DNA of 62,156 bases from Parapedobacter tibetensis (GTDB lineage: Bacteria; Bacteroidota; Bacteroidia; Sphingobacteriales; Sphingobacteriaceae): contig NZ_JAMXBE010000003.1 of NCBI RefSeq assembly GCF_024704835.1, positions 454,567 through 516,722 on the forward strand, written 5' to 3'. A program made the position numbers and the translations under genes. Position 1 is the first letter of the stretch. Each line of letters starts with the position of its first letter. Positions 14,032 through 25,392 of this stretch are shown in pieces. The notes under the pieces are model-generated. The model saw nothing but the letters and a program-made list of their open reading frames with translations, made no database searches and had not been told where the DNA came from.

Positions 14032-14814
14032 ATGAAGCATGTCTTTTTGTTTACCTTATGTTTAAGTATGATGACCTTGGTGACGGCGCAGGATTTCTCG
14101 GCTTTTGAGGCCAAACGCCATATCCACCAAGGCGATACCCTTCCCTACCGAATACTATATCCTGAGGGCTATGATCCCGAAGGGAGTTATCCGGTGCTGT
14201 TTTTTCTACATGGGGCAGGTGAGCGAGGGAATGACAACGAGAAACAACTTACCCACGGCGGACAGCTGTTTTTGAATGAAGAGACAAGGCAGGGCTTCCC
14301 AGCCATTGTGATCTTCCCACAGTGCCCATCAAATTCGTATTGGAGCAATGTAGACATACTGCCGCAGCCCAATGGAAGCCGCGAATTTCAGTTCAGTACA
14401 GGCGGAACCCCTACGGTGGCGATGCAGCTGTTTTTGAGTTTAGTAGACTATATCATGAAAAAGGAAGCGGTAGATCAGCAGCGAGTATATATCGGGGGGC
14501 TATCGATGGGAGGAATGGGCACCTATGAAACCTTACGTCGCAAACCTCAATTGTTTGCTGCAGCATTTGCCATTTGCGGGGGCGACCATACATCCAATGT
14601 TGCGAAATATGCCCATATGCCGTTATGGATTTTCCATGGGGAACAAGATGATGTTGTACCGCCCACACATTCCCGGGTCATTGTGTACGAATTGCAACGA
14701 TTGGGAGGCACCCCGAAATATACGTTTTATCCGGAGGCCAACCATAATAGCTGGGATGCTGCTTTCGCCGAACCGGACTTGCTTCCTTGGTTGTTCGGTC
14801 ATGTAAAGAAATGA
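14032..14814 (+). CDS. Secreted alpha/beta-hydrolase (prolyl oligopeptidase/PHB-depolymerase-like esterase)
   Basis: The 260-residue protein has a signal peptide (about 1-19, ending TAQ) and an alpha/beta-hydrolase domain. It shows the oxyanion loop FFLHGAGERGNDNE, the nucleophile elbow GLSMGGMGTY, an acid region WIFHGEQDDVVPP and a late His in EANHNSWD. These are the features of small secreted esterases such as feruloyl or acetylxylan esterase relatives. The substrate cannot be told. The next gene begins 61 bases later and may be separate. Confidence 0.82.
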   Translation: MKHVFLFTLCLSMMTLVTAQDFSAFEAKRHIHQGDTLPYRILYPEGYDPEGSYPVLFFLHGAGERGNDNEKQLTHGGQLFLNEETRQGFPAIVIFPQCPSNSYWSNVDILPQPNGSREFQFSTGGTPTVAMQLFLSLVDYIMKKEAVDQQRVYIGGLSMGGMGTYETLRRKPQLFAAAFAICGGDHTSNVAKYAHMPLWIFHGEQDDVVPPTHSRVIVYELQRLGGTPKYTFYPEANHNSWDAAFAEPDLLPWLFGHVKK

Positions 14815-14875
14815 GCGCTTGGCTGTAACACCAGCTTATCCGCAGGGTCTAATCGGTTAATAAAACTACGTTGGT

Positions 14876-16123
14876 ATGTCTGTCAAAATGTCCTACAAAG
14901 AGAATGTGAAGCTGTCGTTGCAATCGATCAGCAGCAACAAGCTACGTACATTTTTGACGGCACTAATTATTGCTATTGGCATCACCGCTTTGGTAGGCAT
15001 CCTTACTTCCATTGATGCGATCAAAAATTCCCTCACAGACTCGTTTTCAGCCATGGGCTCCAATTCGTTCAATATCCGCAATAGGGGATTGAATGTACAG
15101 ATTGGAGGCGGCGGGACAAGAGCAAAACAGTTTCCACAAATCACCTATTACCAAGCAAAGGCCTTTAAGGACCAGTATGATTATCCGGCGGTGGTGTCCT
15201 TAAGCACGTATGCTTCATTTGGCGCGACGGCGAAGTATAAAAGTGAACAAACCAATCCAAATATCAACGTGCTTGGGGCTGATGAGAACTACTTGGAAAC
15301 TGCGGGATATAAGCTTTCCATTGGTCGCAATTTCTCACAGCGTGAAATCGAATATGGCAGCAATGTGGTTATCGTTGGATCCGAGGTTATCAAGCGGTTG
15401 TTCAAAGGCAACGAAGAACCGATCAATCAATTTGTCACCATCGGAAACAATCGTTATACCATCATCGGCGTATTGGAAGACAAAGGGTCAAGCGCTGGGT
15501 TTGGCGGAGACAAGGCCTGTATCATTCCCCTGCTGAAGGCTCGGGCTGTAATGGCGTTGGGACGCCCTTCCTACACCATCACGGTGATGGCAGCCAATCC
15601 GCAGCAAACCGATGCGGCTATTGGGGAGGCCACGGCCATATTCCGCAATGTCCGCGGGGTAAGGGTTGGGCAGGAATCGAATTTTGAAATTACCAAGAGC
15701 GACGCAGTGGCTCAAATACTTATTGAAAGCCTTACCTATGTTACGATAGGCGCCATTGTTATCGCCTTGATTACCCTCATTGGCGCTTCTATTGGATTAA
15801 TGAACATTATGCTGGTGTCCGTTACCGAACGTACCCGCGAAATCGGTATCCGCAAGGCCATTGGTGCCACCCCAACGGTAATCCGCAGGCAATTTCTCAC
15901 AGAGGCGGTAGTAATCTGCCTCATGGGTGGTTTCGCAGGCATATTTTTGGGGATATTGATTGGCAATATATTGGCCGTGGTGATGGGAGCCAGTTTCATT
16001 ATCCCTTGGAACTGGATGATTTTGGGTGTGGTCGTATGCGTGGGGGTTGGAATGATATCGGGGTACTACCCAGCCTCCAAGGCATCAAAGCTCGACCCAG
16101 TGGAGGCACTTCGATATGAATAG
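14876..16123 (+). CDS. ABC transporter permease, MacB/FtsX type
   Basis: The 415-residue protein has the MacB layout: a first transmembrane helix at about 22-42 ([20 protein letters not shown]), a large periplasmic MacB_PCD domain (about 60-270), then three helices within the FtsX domain (about 285-405) with the phrase [20 protein letters not shown] and the end [18 protein letters not shown]. Such permeases work with a separate MacB/LolD-type ATPase to move lipoproteins, peptides or toxins; no ATPase gene is adjacent. Confidence 0.9.
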   Translation: MSVKMSYKENVKLSLQSISSNKLRTFLTALIIAIGITALVGILTSIDAIKNSLTDSFSAMGSNSFNIRNRGLNVQIGGGGTRAKQFPQITYYQAKAFKDQYDYPAVVSLSTYASFGATAKYKSEQTNPNINVLGADENYLETAGYKLSIGRNFSQREIEYGSNVVIVGSEVIKRLFKGNEEPINQFVTIGNNRYTIIGVLEDKGSSAGFGGDKACIIPLLKARAVMALGRPSYTITVMAANPQQTDAAIGEATAIFRNVRGVRVGQESNFEITKSDAVAQILIESLTYVTIGAIVIALITLIGASIGLMNIMLVSVTERTREIGIRKAIGATPTVIRRQFLTEAVVICLMGGFAGIFLGILIGNILAVVMGASFIIPWNWMILGVVVCVGVGMISGYYPASKASKLDPVEALRYE

Positions 16124-16135
16124 CAGTAATTTCGC

Positions 16136-17851
16136 CTATAAGTTGCCTTTCCTTAATTCCCCAGTAGCGTAATCCACTGCCCTTGCCGCTAACGCCATGT
16201 AAGTTAGTGAAGGATTTTGTGTGGCTGTAGAGGTCATGCAGGCTCCATCAGTCACAAATACGTTTTTACAGGCATGCAATTGATTCCACTTGTTCAGGAG
16301 CGAAGTCTTCGGATCATGACCCATACGTACTCCACCCATTTCGTGGATGTCTAGCCCTGGTATACGGTCATCATTGCGTGGGCTAATGTTTTTGAATCCT
16401 GCTGCGTCAAACATTTCGCTCATCCGGTCAAAGTAATCCTGCCGCATTTTCCGGTCGTCTTCCTGATAATCTACCGATATGCTAAGCTGCGGTATTTCCC
16501 ACGTATCTTTTTTGTCAGGGTCGAGGCGCACATAGTTGCTTTCCCGTGGCACAGTCTCGCCCATCATGTGCGAATGAACCTGCCAGTTGCCAAGCTGAGG
16601 CTTGATCAATTGATCCTTTAACGTCCCGCCAACCTTTCCGGTATCGCGCACTTCTCCCCTGCGGGCACCGAAAGCCGCGGCCCAGCCGCGCAAAAAATCG
16701 GTTTCTTGTTTATGGAGATTTCGGAAACGGGGAATGTATCCCCCTCCTGCCGGATTCCGCCCGTCGGTTTTGTATTCCAGTAAGCCTTCATAATCCGCAC
16801 TGATGACCGCGCTATAGTTGTGGAAAGCCACATACTTGCCCATCAGTCCGTAGTCATTGCCCAACCCCTCCGGAAAGCGGTTGGATTTGGAATTGAGCAG
16901 GATCAGGTTGGTATTGAGCGCCGAGGCATTGACAAAGATCACCGGAGCGAAAAAATCGATTTCTTCCTTGGTATTGGCGTCGATTACTTTTACCCCTGTG
17001 GCTTTCCCTTTTCCCTCATCATAAATAATGGAGTGTACCACCGAAAAAGGCCGCAATGTAAGGTTCCCTGTTTTTTCGGCCCAAGGTAAAGTGGAAGCAT
17101 TGCTGCTGAAATAACCACCGAATGGGCACCCACGCTGGCATAGCGTCCGGTGTTGGCATTTTACCCGGCCCTGCTCGATATGGATAGGCTGGGGGCTGGA
17201 GAGGTGCGCGCAACGTGCACTGATAAGGTGCCTATCGGGGTATTGCTTTCCCAATACCTGTTTAAAGTGATCTTCTACAGCGTTGAGTTGATATCCGGGT
17301 AGAAATTCCCCATCGGGCAGTGCCGCCACACCGTCCTTATTACCAGAGATACCGGCAAATCGCTCCACATGGCTATACCAAGGTGCAATGTCCCGGTAAC
17401 GGATGGGCCAGTCGACCGCAAAGCCATCACGGGCAGGGCCCTCGAAATCGAAGTCGCTCCAACGTTGTGTTTGACGGGCCCAAGTGAGCGACTTGCCCCC
17501 CACTTGATACCCACGTATCCAGTCAAACGGTTTCTGTTGCACATACGGATGATCTACATCCTTCACAAAAAAATGTTGGGAATCTTCATGGTAGGCATAA
17601 CAGCGGTTGATGACAGGGTTCTTCTTCCGATCTTCAAGTGGTATTTCGTTGCGGTGTTCGAACTCATAGGGATACATATTGGTAGTGGGATAGTCTTTTA
17701 CGTGTTTCACGTCCCTACCTCGCTCCAGTACCAGTGTTTTGAGTCCTTTTTCCGTCAGTTCCTTGGCCGCCCAGCCTCCGCTGATTCCCGATCCGATTAC
17801 GATGGCATCAAAGGTGCGTTCTTTAATGCTGTCTATCGTTATGTTTGACAT
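16136..17851 (-). CDS. GMC-family FAD oxidoreductase (sugar/alcohol dehydrogenase large subunit)
   Basis: The 571-residue protein starts with the FAD-binding Rossmann motif IVIGSGISGGWAAKELTEKG (about 16-35) and an ERGRD acid turn. It ends with the GMC C-terminal region: IHEMGGVRMGHDPKTSLLNK, VFVTDGACMTSTATQNPSLT with the active-site His/Asn area. A Cys cluster (CQHRTLCQRGC) resembles that of gluconate/fructose dehydrogenase large subunits. The gene lies 22 bases after the subunit-3 gene, as in gluconate 2-dehydrogenase complexes. Substrate unknown. Confidence 0.9.
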   Translation of the reverse strand: MSNITIDSIKERTFDAIVIGSGISGGWAAKELTEKGLKTLVLERGRDVKHVKDYPTTNMYPYEFEHRNEIPLEDRKKNPVINRCYAYHEDSQHFFVKDVDHPYVQQKPFDWIRGYQVGGKSLTWARQTQRWSDFDFEGPARDGFAVDWPIRYRDIAPWYSHVERFAGISGNKDGVAALPDGEFLPGYQLNAVEDHFKQVLGKQYPDRHLISARCAHLSSPQPIHIEQGRVKCQHRTLCQRGCPFGGYFSSNASTLPWAEKTGNLTLRPFSVVHSIIYDEGKGKATGVKVIDANTKEEIDFFAPVIFVNASALNTNLILLNSKSNRFPEGLGNDYGLMGKYVAFHNYSAVISADYEGLLEYKTDGRNPAGGGYIPRFRNLHKQETDFLRGWAAAFGARRGEVRDTGKVGGTLKDQLIKPQLGNWQVHSHMMGETVPRESNYVRLDPDKKDTWEIPQLSISVDYQEDDRKMRQDYFDRMSEMFDAAGFKNISPRNDDRIPGLDIHEMGGVRMGHDPKTSLLNKWNQLHACKNVFVTDGACMTSTATQNPSLTYMALAARAVDYATGELRKGNL

Positions 17852-17873
17852 TGTTGTTTTTTTATGAGTTCAA

Positions 17874-18407
17874 TCATGCCTTAGCATATCCATCATACCG
17901 CCCCGGCACCAGCTCGTACTTCACCAGATTGGTCATCACATACTCAGAGTTCATATACCCTTGGATGGCTCTTCTTTTCGTTATACCATAAAATTTACCG
18001 ATGGATTCATCTGGAGCGTTGCCATCCTGTACGGATTGCAATAGAGCTTCCTTTTTGGCAGGGTCGGCATCAGCAAAGGAGCTGCCTAGCTCATTCGGCG
18101 CCCACTTGGCAAACGCATTGAGCCCAGCGGAAAATGCTTGCTGGTCTTCCGGACTATGGCAATCGTCTACCATCTTCAGCACAAACAGGTGAAGGAGCAG
18201 TTCTTTGCCCCCAGGTGTGTCCGTCGCCGGAATGAGCGCTTCCACTAATTCGGCCAACAAATTTTCATCGGCCTCACTGATATCCAAGTTATTCAGGGCA
18301 ACTGTGGCGCTACCCGACTGCCGATAGCAAGCCGGCAACACCATGGCACCACCAGCAATGATGAGTAAGTTGCGAAGTGCTGTCCGTCTATTTATTCGTT
18401 TGTCCAT
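17874..18407 (-). CDS. Gluconate 2-dehydrogenase subunit 3-like protein
   Basis: The 177-residue protein starts with a twin-arginine-like signal (MDKRINRRTALRNLLIIAGG) whose lipobox-like end LPAC may also allow lipidation. The rest (LLAELVEALIPATDTPGGKE, HLFVLKMVDDCHSPEDQQAF) is the DUF/gluconate 2-DH subunit 3 family. This small subunit helps export and assemble the partner GMC dehydrogenase, which is encoded immediately downstream. Confidence 0.88.
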   Translation of the reverse strand: MDKRINRRTALRNLLIIAGGAMVLPACYRQSGSATVALNNLDISEADENLLAELVEALIPATDTPGGKELLLHLFVLKMVDDCHSPEDQQAFSAGLNAFAKWAPNELGSSFADADPAKKEALLQSVQDGNAPDESIGKFYGITKRRAIQGYMNSEYVMTNLVKYELVPGRYDGYAKA

Positions 18408-18558
18408 CGAATCGATTTCTTCTCCAATCTTATGATAACGCTAAATTAAAAAAATATCTTTTTTTGAGCGCTTTAAATGCCACTAAAGGATAATATAACC
18501 CTATTACAAAGCTACATAAAATTTAATGTTATCGTATGCTTGGATGAATCGCTTTCGG

Positions 18559-20496
18559 TTACCATCCAATCCCATAATCCTCTCCATTATTGCTGCTTCC
18601 GCCCCACAGTGAGCCATGTTTATGATCAATGAAAATCGCATTGATTGGTCCGCTTGTGCGATTGCCGAGCCTTACCTGATAGCCCATAGTTTTCAGTTTA
18701 TCTACTATTTCCTGCGGAGTGTCTCTGCCTACTAAGATGCTTCCGGGTCGCGGCATTCTATCCTTGAATTGTGTGCCACCAAGAGACAACCATAATTGGT
18801 TGCTGTTGATGTTGGCCGCCTCCGTGGCCTGTTGTACGGTCATATCAAACTCCACCATATTGAGGAAGAATTGCAGGAGGTTTTGATCTTGTGTATCGCC
18901 TCCTTGAACGGCAAAGGACAAATATGGTTTGCCTTCCTTGAGGGCCATGGACGGCGTCAAGGTCACCCGAGGCCGCTTACCCGGAGCCACCACATTGAAT
19001 GGATCGATGATGGAGTCGAGCACAAAACTTTGCATACGTTGGCTTAAACCAATGCCCGTGCGACCGGCAATACAGGCGGGGAGCCACCCGCCACTCGGCG
19101 TAATGGATACCACCCATCCTTCGGCATCCGCCGCTTCCACGCTGGTCGTACCGCGTAATAGTCGGTCGTTATATAGACTATCTGCATTGACAGATGATGC
19201 ATAGTCAAATTCGAGCTCGCCACTCAGCGCTCCGGCAGCATCGTGCTTGGGCACAAAATTTTCCAGTTCTTCCAGGCCGGAGGTATCGGCCAACAGTTTC
19301 TGGCGTTGAGTCAACAGGGCTTTGAACGGGTTAGTTTTACCTTCATAGGGATACGGGTCACCGGGTTGCGGATTGGGGTCGTTACGGTTGGGGTCAATCA
19401 GTTTGGCCCGTTCCTTGGCATATCCCTTGCTCAGCAATCCCTTTATGGGTGGCCGGGGTGAAAAATAAGGGTCGCCATAGTAAAAGTCGCGGTCAGCAAA
19501 AGCCAAGTTCATGCTTTGGTATACCGTATGGATATATTCGGCAGAATTATAACCCATGGCTTTCAGGTCGAAATCCTCAAGGAGGTTAAGCGCCTGTAAC
19601 ATTGCTGGCCCCTGTGTCCACTCCTGTAATTTGTATACGTCTATCCCTTTATAGTTGGTCATCAGTGGTTCTTCTTCGATGGGCTTCCAATTGGCCAGAT
19701 CCTCCATCGTGAATAGCCCTCCTTGTTCGCTACTGCTCCTTACAATTTCTTCGGCAATGTCTCCTTTATAGAATCGGTCATAGGCGGCCATAATGGCTTC
19801 CTTGCGGGTTTTGCCTTGTTTAAGGGCATGTTGTTCGGCTGCCACCATTTTTTCAAGCGTGGCCAGCAGGTCTTTTTGTACGAAGATTTCGCCCGGCACC
19901 GGAGCCTCCCGCTCTTCACCTTCATGGGGGAGGAACACCGCCTTACTATAGGGCCACTGTTTGATGCGATCTTTGCCGCGTTCCATGCTATTGGCCGTTT
20001 GTGCATCGATGGGGTATCCAGCAGCCAGCTCCATAGCAGGACTAAGGACTTCTTTGAGGCTCAGTTTGCCGTATTCAGCCAACATGTAGCAGATCCCGCC
20101 GGGAGTGCCGGGTGTTACAGCGGCCAGTGGGCCATATTCTGGAGGAAATGCAAAACCTTTTTCCTTAAAAAACGAAGGTGTGGCTCCCGTGGGGGCCACA
20201 CCCAATGCATTGATAGCGATGACCTTTCCAGTATTGGGGTTGTAAATGAGTGCTTGGGTTTCGCCACCCCAACTCAGCACATCCCACATGGTACAGGTGG
20301 CGGCCAACATGGCGCAGGCGGCATCCACAGCATTGCCTCCCCGCTCAAACACCAAGGCTCCGGCAGTTGCTGCCAAGGGCTTGCCTGTGATAGCCATCCA
20401 ATGCTTGCCATGGAGGGGTGGTTTTTGGGTGGGTTGAGCAATAGTATGCATGCTTAATACCAAGCACAATACAGATGGAATCAAATAACGTTTCAT
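18559..20496 (-). CDS. ggt: Gamma-glutamyltransferase
   Basis: The 645-residue precursor has a signal peptide (about 1-20) and the Ntn-hydrolase layout. The self-cleavage and nucleophile site is LLRGTTSVEAADAEGWVVS, where the first Thr of the TTS pair is the expected nucleophile. GGNAVDAACAM near the N-terminus and TPSMALKEGKPYLSFAVQGG near the C-terminus are further hallmarks. The enzyme moves the gamma-glutamyl group of glutathione or similar in the periplasm. TTS replaces the more usual TTH, which may alter specificity. Confidence 0.92.
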   Translation of the reverse strand: MKRYLIPSVLCLVLSMHTIAQPTQKPPLHGKHWMAITGKPLAATAGALVFERGGNAVDAACAMLAATCTMWDVLSWGGETQALIYNPNTGKVIAINALGVAPTGATPSFFKEKGFAFPPEYGPLAAVTPGTPGGICYMLAEYGKLSLKEVLSPAMELAAGYPIDAQTANSMERGKDRIKQWPYSKAVFLPHEGEEREAPVPGEIFVQKDLLATLEKMVAAEQHALKQGKTRKEAIMAAYDRFYKGDIAEEIVRSSSEQGGLFTMEDLANWKPIEEEPLMTNYKGIDVYKLQEWTQGPAMLQALNLLEDFDLKAMGYNSAEYIHTVYQSMNLAFADRDFYYGDPYFSPRPPIKGLLSKGYAKERAKLIDPNRNDPNPQPGDPYPYEGKTNPFKALLTQRQKLLADTSGLEELENFVPKHDAAGALSGELEFDYASSVNADSLYNDRLLRGTTSVEAADAEGWVVSITPSGGWLPACIAGRTGIGLSQRMQSFVLDSIIDPFNVVAPGKRPRVTLTPSMALKEGKPYLSFAVQGGDTQDQNLLQFFLNMVEFDMTVQQATEAANINSNQLWLSLGGTQFKDRMPRPGSILVGRDTPQEIVDKLKTMGYQVRLGNRTSGPINAIFIDHKHGSLWGGSSNNGEDYGIGW

Positions 20497-20694
20497 TTTT
20501 TCAATGGATAGTTATACTAATGGATAGTTGGCAAAAGAAAGAGGGGCATGTTGTGAAAACAGTCCTTATGGATAAAGGTAAAGTTTATCTGTGAAAATCA
20601 ACGCGCTGCGTTTGTAAATTGTTAGTTAATGTTTAGGCTAAGTAGGTACTTAGGCTTCACCCCACTTTCAAGCTTCGATCTCCATAAATAGTTC

Positions 20695-23496
20695 CTACGA
20701 CGACAGGTATCCTTTTAAAAATTTGGCGGTATGCATATCTGATTTTTTTATCATTTCCTCAGGGGTTCCGGCAAAGACTAAATTACCGCCCTTTTCGCCA
20801 CCTTCAGGGCCAATGTCGATGACCCAATCAGCACTCTTAATCATGTCCATGTTATGCTCGATAACGATGATACTGTTGCCTTGTGCAATGAGGGCGTCAA
20901 ATGATTTAAGTAATTTCTTGATGTCGTGAAAATGTAATCCGGTGGTTGGCTCGTCAAAGATAAACAGGGTGTTTTTGCTGTTGTTCCCTTTTATAAGGAA
21001 AGAAGCAAGTTTGATGCGCTGGGCTTCTCCACCAGATAAGGTGCTCGATGATTGACCCAACTTCACATATCCGAGGCCAACATCGGCCAGTGGTTGCAGC
21101 TTAGCCATGATTTTAGGTTGGCTGGCAAAAAAGCCTAACGCTTCATCCACGCTTAGCGCCAAGATATCCGCGACATTTTTTTCGCCCCAAGTGATGTCAA
21201 GCACATGCTGCTTGAAGCGCTTGCCTCCACATGCTTCACAAGGAAGTATGATGTCAGCCATGAATTGCATCTCGATTTTCACCTCTCCTTCACCTTGGCA
21301 TACATCACAGCGGCCACCTTCCACGTTGAAGGAAAAGGCTGCGGGTTTCAACCCGGCAGCTTTGGCAGCGGATTGAGCACTGTACAATGCCCTGATTTCA
21401 TCCCAGGCTTTCACATAAGTTACAGGGTTGGAGCGCGATGAGCGGCCAATGGGGTTCTGGTCCACCAGCTCGATCTGCTCCACACGTTGGATATCGCCAT
21501 CGATACCATCATAGAGACCGGTTTGCTCACCGGAATAGTTGCCGATGGCTTTCTGTAAGGCTGGGTATAAGATGCGTTTCACCAACGATGTTTTACCGGA
21601 ACCAGAAACGCCAGTTATGACGGTGAATACGTTCAGGGGAAAATGTACATCAATGCCTTTCAAGTTGTTTTCACGGGCTCCCTTGATGATTATTGTATCG
21701 TGCCATTTACGACGGCTTGTTGGCACATGGATACGGTCTTTGCCACTTAGGTATTTGCCGGTAAGGCTATTGGTATCACGCAAGATTTCATCATAAGTAC
21801 CATCAAATACCAACTGACCGCCATTTATTCCCGCCTCGGGTCCAATGTCTATCAAGTAGTCGGCTGCTTGCATCATTTCCTGTTCATGCTCCACCACCAG
21901 CACGGTATTGCCCACGTTGCGTAGGGCTTTCAACACACCAATAAGGCGTTGGGTATCGCGAGGATGCAAGCCGATACTCGGTTCATCAAGGACATAGATG
22001 GAGCCAACCAGCGAGCTGCCAAGGGAAGTGGCCAAATTGATACGTTGGGATTCCCCACCAGATAATGTGTTGGAGAGGCGGTTCAGTGTGAGGTAACCCA
22101 AACCCACATCGGTGAGGAATTGTAGGCGGTTGCAGATTTCGGTAAGGAGACGTTTGGCAATTTTTGCATCATTCTCCGATAATTGGAGACTTTGAAAAAA
22201 CGCCAAAGCAGTGTCCAATGGCATCAATACCACGTCAGCGATGGCCTTGTCATTTACCTTCACATAGGAGGCATCCTTGCGGAGACGTGTACCTTTGCAT
22301 TCGGGACAATCCGTTTTGCCTCGGTAACGCGAGAGCATCACCCGGTATTGGATTTTGTAAGTCTGTTCTTCGAGTTCCTCAAAAAATTTATTTAGCCCAT
22401 TAAAATATTGATTGCCTGTCCAGAGTAATTCTTGCTGCGCCGTGGTCAGGTCGGCATAGGAGCGGTGGATAGGGAAATCAAATTTAATGGAATTACGCAC
22501 TAATTGTTGCAGCCAATCGCCCATTTTTTCGCCCCGCCAAGGGGCAATGGCTCCGTCGTATACCGAGCGGCTTTTGTCAGGGATGACTAGATCTGGGTCT
22601 ATACCAATGATGCGGCCATACCCCTCGCAGCGTTTGCAGGCCCCGTAAGGATTGTTGAAACTGAAGAAATTGGGGCTTGGCTCTTCAAAGGTGATGCCAT
22701 CGAGCTCGAAGCGGTCTGAAAATGCATGCATCTGCTCATTTACCCCAATATAGCAGTCGCCTTTGCCCTCAAAAAAGGCCGTTTGGATGGAATCAGCTAT
22801 ACGGGCTTCAGTATCTTCCTCCCCGTCTACAGCAATGCGGTCTACGACAATATATAGGCTACCGGCTTTGGCAGTACGATTTTCAACGGTGTTGTCTTCC
22901 AAAATGGATTCGATTTTCCATATGGTTTCCTCGTAGATCACACGCACAAATCCCTTTTGCAGCAAGATAGCTAGTTCTTCCTTCAGTTTCCTATTGTTGC
23001 TGGGATGCAGGGGGGCGCTAATGGTGGCCACGGTACCTTGGGGCAACCCGGTAATGAAGCGGGTCACGGTGCTCACGGTATCTTTCTTCACCTCCTCTCC
23101 GGAAACAGGCGAATATGTTTTGCCAATACGCGCATAAAGCAGCTTGAGGTAATCGTAGATTTCGGTGGAAGTGCCTACCGTAGAGCGTGGGTTGCTGGTG
23201 ATGACCCGTTGCTCGATGGCTATGGCAGGAGCGATACCCTTGATGTAATCCACCTCGGGTTTGCTCATCCGCCCCATAAACTGCCGGGCATAGGACGAGA
23301 GGCTTTCCACGTAGCGGCGCTGCCCCTCGGCATAGAGTGTGTCAAAGGCGAGTGAGGATTTGCCAGAACCCGACATGCCTGTGATGACTACGAGTTTGTT
23401 TTTGGGTATGGCCACATCCACATTTTTCAGGTTGTGCACACGTGCGCCCTTGATGATGATATGAGTCTTTGGATTGGGTGTTGTTACTTCATTCAT
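20695..23496 (-). CDS. uvrA: Excinuclease ABC subunit A
   Basis: UvrA is the damage-sensing ATPase of nucleotide excision repair. The 933-residue protein has two ABC cassettes: Walker A motifs [14 protein letters not shown] (N) and [14 protein letters not shown] (C), signatures [12 protein letters not shown] and [12 protein letters not shown], and zinc fingers such as CDVCQGEG...CEACGGKRF. Length is normal. On the minus strand a TATTTTTG box (23555-23548) lies about 50 bases before the ATG. Confidence 0.97.
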   Translation of the reverse strand: MNEVTTPNPKTHIIIKGARVHNLKNVDVAIPKNKLVVITGMSGSGKSSLAFDTLYAEGQRRYVESLSSYARQFMGRMSKPEVDYIKGIAPAIAIEQRVITSNPRSTVGTSTEIYDYLKLLYARIGKTYSPVSGEEVKKDTVSTVTRFITGLPQGTVATISAPLHPSNNRKLKEELAILLQKGFVRVIYEETIWKIESILEDNTVENRTAKAGSLYIVVDRIAVDGEEDTEARIADSIQTAFFEGKGDCYIGVNEQMHAFSDRFELDGITFEEPSPNFFSFNNPYGACKRCEGYGRIIGIDPDLVIPDKSRSVYDGAIAPWRGEKMGDWLQQLVRNSIKFDFPIHRSYADLTTAQQELLWTGNQYFNGLNKFFEELEEQTYKIQYRVMLSRYRGKTDCPECKGTRLRKDASYVKVNDKAIADVVLMPLDTALAFFQSLQLSENDAKIAKRLLTEICNRLQFLTDVGLGYLTLNRLSNTLSGGESQRINLATSLGSSLVGSIYVLDEPSIGLHPRDTQRLIGVLKALRNVGNTVLVVEHEQEMMQAADYLIDIGPEAGINGGQLVFDGTYDEILRDTNSLTGKYLSGKDRIHVPTSRRKWHDTIIIKGARENNLKGIDVHFPLNVFTVITGVSGSGKTSLVKRILYPALQKAIGNYSGEQTGLYDGIDGDIQRVEQIELVDQNPIGRSSRSNPVTYVKAWDEIRALYSAQSAAKAAGLKPAAFSFNVEGGRCDVCQGEGEVKIEMQFMADIILPCEACGGKRFKQHVLDITWGEKNVADILALSVDEALGFFASQPKIMAKLQPLADVGLGYVKLGQSSSTLSGGEAQRIKLASFLIKGNNSKNTLFIFDEPTTGLHFHDIKKLLKSFDALIAQGNSIIVIEHNMDMIKSADWVIDIGPEGGEKGGNLVFAGTPEEMIKKSDMHTAKFLKGYLSS

Positions 23497-23547
23497 ATGG
23501 ATAAGCGATCCACAGCCCTATGTTTCGACATCCTGCGGAGCGGAGGG

Positions 23548-23555
23548 CAAAAATA
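23548..23555 (-). promoter_or_regulatory. -7 box of uvrA
   Basis: On the minus strand this reads TATTTTTG, a perfect TAnnTTTG box, 51 bases upstream of the uvrA start codon, in the short gap after the phosphatase gene. Confidence 0.4.
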
Positions 23556-23598
23556 CGGATATTTCTTTGCATTTTAGACCCAATGGGTTCTCAAAGGA

Positions 23599-25248
23599 CT
23601 ACTGGCCCAACACCTCCACAATGGGGCTACCAATATTACCATTTGGTTCCTCAATATGGAGTAGGGCAGCAATGGTGGAGGCGATATCTGTCATATGCAA
23701 TTCACGATGGGTCTTTCCTTGTTTGATTCCCCAGCCCATCCATATCATGGGAATATGGGCGTCGTACGAAGCCCAAGTGCCGTGTGTGGTGCCAATGGAA
23801 CGCGGCGAGCCACTGTACCATTGCGGATCCAATATGATTTGGATGGCACCACTACGTTTTGAGTTAAACCCATTGACGATGCGCTCGCGGATCCTTGATG
23901 GGATGCTGGCCTGCCCCGCTTCAAACATGTCGGTCACAAATGCAACACCCTCCACCTGGCGAAGGTATCTAATGGCTTCCTTCTTAATGTCATCTTCATC
24001 CAAGTCATTGGTCTGGATAAGGTCATAGTTCAAATGTACCTGATAGTTCATCAGGCTACGCACAATTTTTTCCTGTCCGAATTTTTCAGCCAATAATGTA
24101 TTGAGATCCGAAAGCGTATTTCGTTCATCAAAGTACCCTGCATTACCCTTTTTGTCCATAAAGAAAAGCGGATTGTGGGCGGCACCATGATCGGCTGTAA
24201 GAAACAAGGTGTATTCCCCTTTTCCCACGGTTTCATCCAAATAATTGAAAAACGCTTCCAATTCAGCATCTAATCGTAAATACATGTCTTCTGTTTCAAC
24301 ACCATCCACGGAGAATTGGTGGCCTACGTAATCTGCGGAGGAGAGGCTTACGCACAGAAAATCAGTAAACCCGCTGGGATTGTGCCCTAGCTGCTCATTT
24401 GAAATGGCCGCCTTGGCCAAATCAAGGGTAAGCGAGTTGCCAAATGGGGTGGTACGGATTAAACCTAGCCCTTCATTTTTTACCAATTCGGAAAGTTTTT
24501 TAGGCAGTACAGGGCGATCTTCCCCCCTGAATTTTCCTTCATAGTGGTTGTCATCCTCGATACTCTGCGTATAGGTTTCTATGGGATATAATGTATTCCA
24601 ATCCTGTTGGAGGTATTTTTCAGCAAGCTTTTGCGCATTGAATGCCTGCACCCAATCGGGTAACTCCTGCATATAGAACGTGCTTGAAATCCAGTTGCCA
24701 GACTTCCCTTCAAACCAATAGGCCGCATCGGCGAAATGCCCAGCGGGCAAAATGCCCCCGCGGTCTTTGATCGCAATGCCAATCACCTTAGACCGGAAAT
24801 TGGTAGCCAGTTTGAGTTGATCGGTAATGGTGGAAGAAAGAAGGTTCCGTGGCGATTGCTTACCCTCACTCCCATCGGTTCCTACTCCGTTGACATTATC
24901 GTCCTGTGTGCAGTACATTCGTTGTCCGGTCTTTTGGATCATGAAATCATTGCCAGCAATGCCGTGTATGGCCGGCACACTACCGGTATATACTGTACTG
25001 TGGCCAATGGCTGTGTAGGTAGGTACATAATCAATATAGGTGTTTTCGCAGGAAAATCCCTCACTTAATAAGCGCTTGAACCCATTTTCCCCGTAGCGAT
25101 CGTAAAAGCGGTATAGATAGTCCCAACGCATTTGGTCGACCATCAGGCCCACGACCAATTTAGGCCTTGGAATGGATTCTTGACCCCTGACATGAATAAA
25201 AAAGAGGATGGTAACAAGGGATAATAAAAAAACCGCTTTCAGCTTCAT
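23599..25248 (-). CDS. pafA: PafA-like phosphate-irrepressible alkaline phosphatase
   Basis: The 549-residue protein has a signal peptide (MKLKAVFLLSLVTILFF) and an alkaline-phosphatase-superfamily core. Motifs are VGLMVDQMRWDYLYRF with the metal Asp, VPTYTAIGHSTVYTGS with the expected nucleophile Thr, IAIKDRGGILPAGH whose Lys-x-Arg pair matches the PafA active site, and LTADHGAAHN for metal binding. PafA enzymes of Bacteroidota free phosphate from many monoesters in the periplasm. The ATG at 25248 sits right before the signal peptide; a longer in-frame start at 25374 is unlikely. The gene symbol is by motif, not by comparison. Confidence 0.85.
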   Translation of the reverse strand: MKLKAVFLLSLVTILFFIHVRGQESIPRPKLVVGLMVDQMRWDYLYRFYDRYGENGFKRLLSEGFSCENTYIDYVPTYTAIGHSTVYTGSVPAIHGIAGNDFMIQKTGQRMYCTQDDNVNGVGTDGSEGKQSPRNLLSSTITDQLKLATNFRSKVIGIAIKDRGGILPAGHFADAAYWFEGKSGNWISSTFYMQELPDWVQAFNAQKLAEKYLQQDWNTLYPIETYTQSIEDDNHYEGKFRGEDRPVLPKKLSELVKNEGLGLIRTTPFGNSLTLDLAKAAISNEQLGHNPSGFTDFLCVSLSSADYVGHQFSVDGVETEDMYLRLDAELEAFFNYLDETVGKGEYTLFLTADHGAAHNPLFFMDKKGNAGYFDERNTLSDLNTLLAEKFGQEKIVRSLMNYQVHLNYDLIQTNDLDEDDIKKEAIRYLRQVEGVAFVTDMFEAGQASIPSRIRERIVNGFNSKRSGAIQIILDPQWYSGSPRSIGTTHGTWASYDAHIPMIWMGWGIKQGKTHRELHMTDIASTIAALLHIEEPNGNIGSPIVEVLGQ

Positions 25249-25392
25249 ATGATTAAGGATTGGAATGAAAATGAGACAATTTATTAAGTTAATATGGTCG
25301 GCTAAGTTAGTAAATCCATGCAGGATTATAAAGCGTGTATGTAACAAGCCGGTTGCAGGAAGCATCGCGGACATGGAACGATAGCGGCCAAG

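Noticed and set aside
19723-20457. 244-codon plus-strand frame inside ggt
   Set aside because: It is antisense to the gamma-glutamyltransferase, whose motifs are clear.
23474-24028. 184-codon plus-strand frame inside the PafA-like gene
   Set aside because: It is an antisense shadow with no domain.
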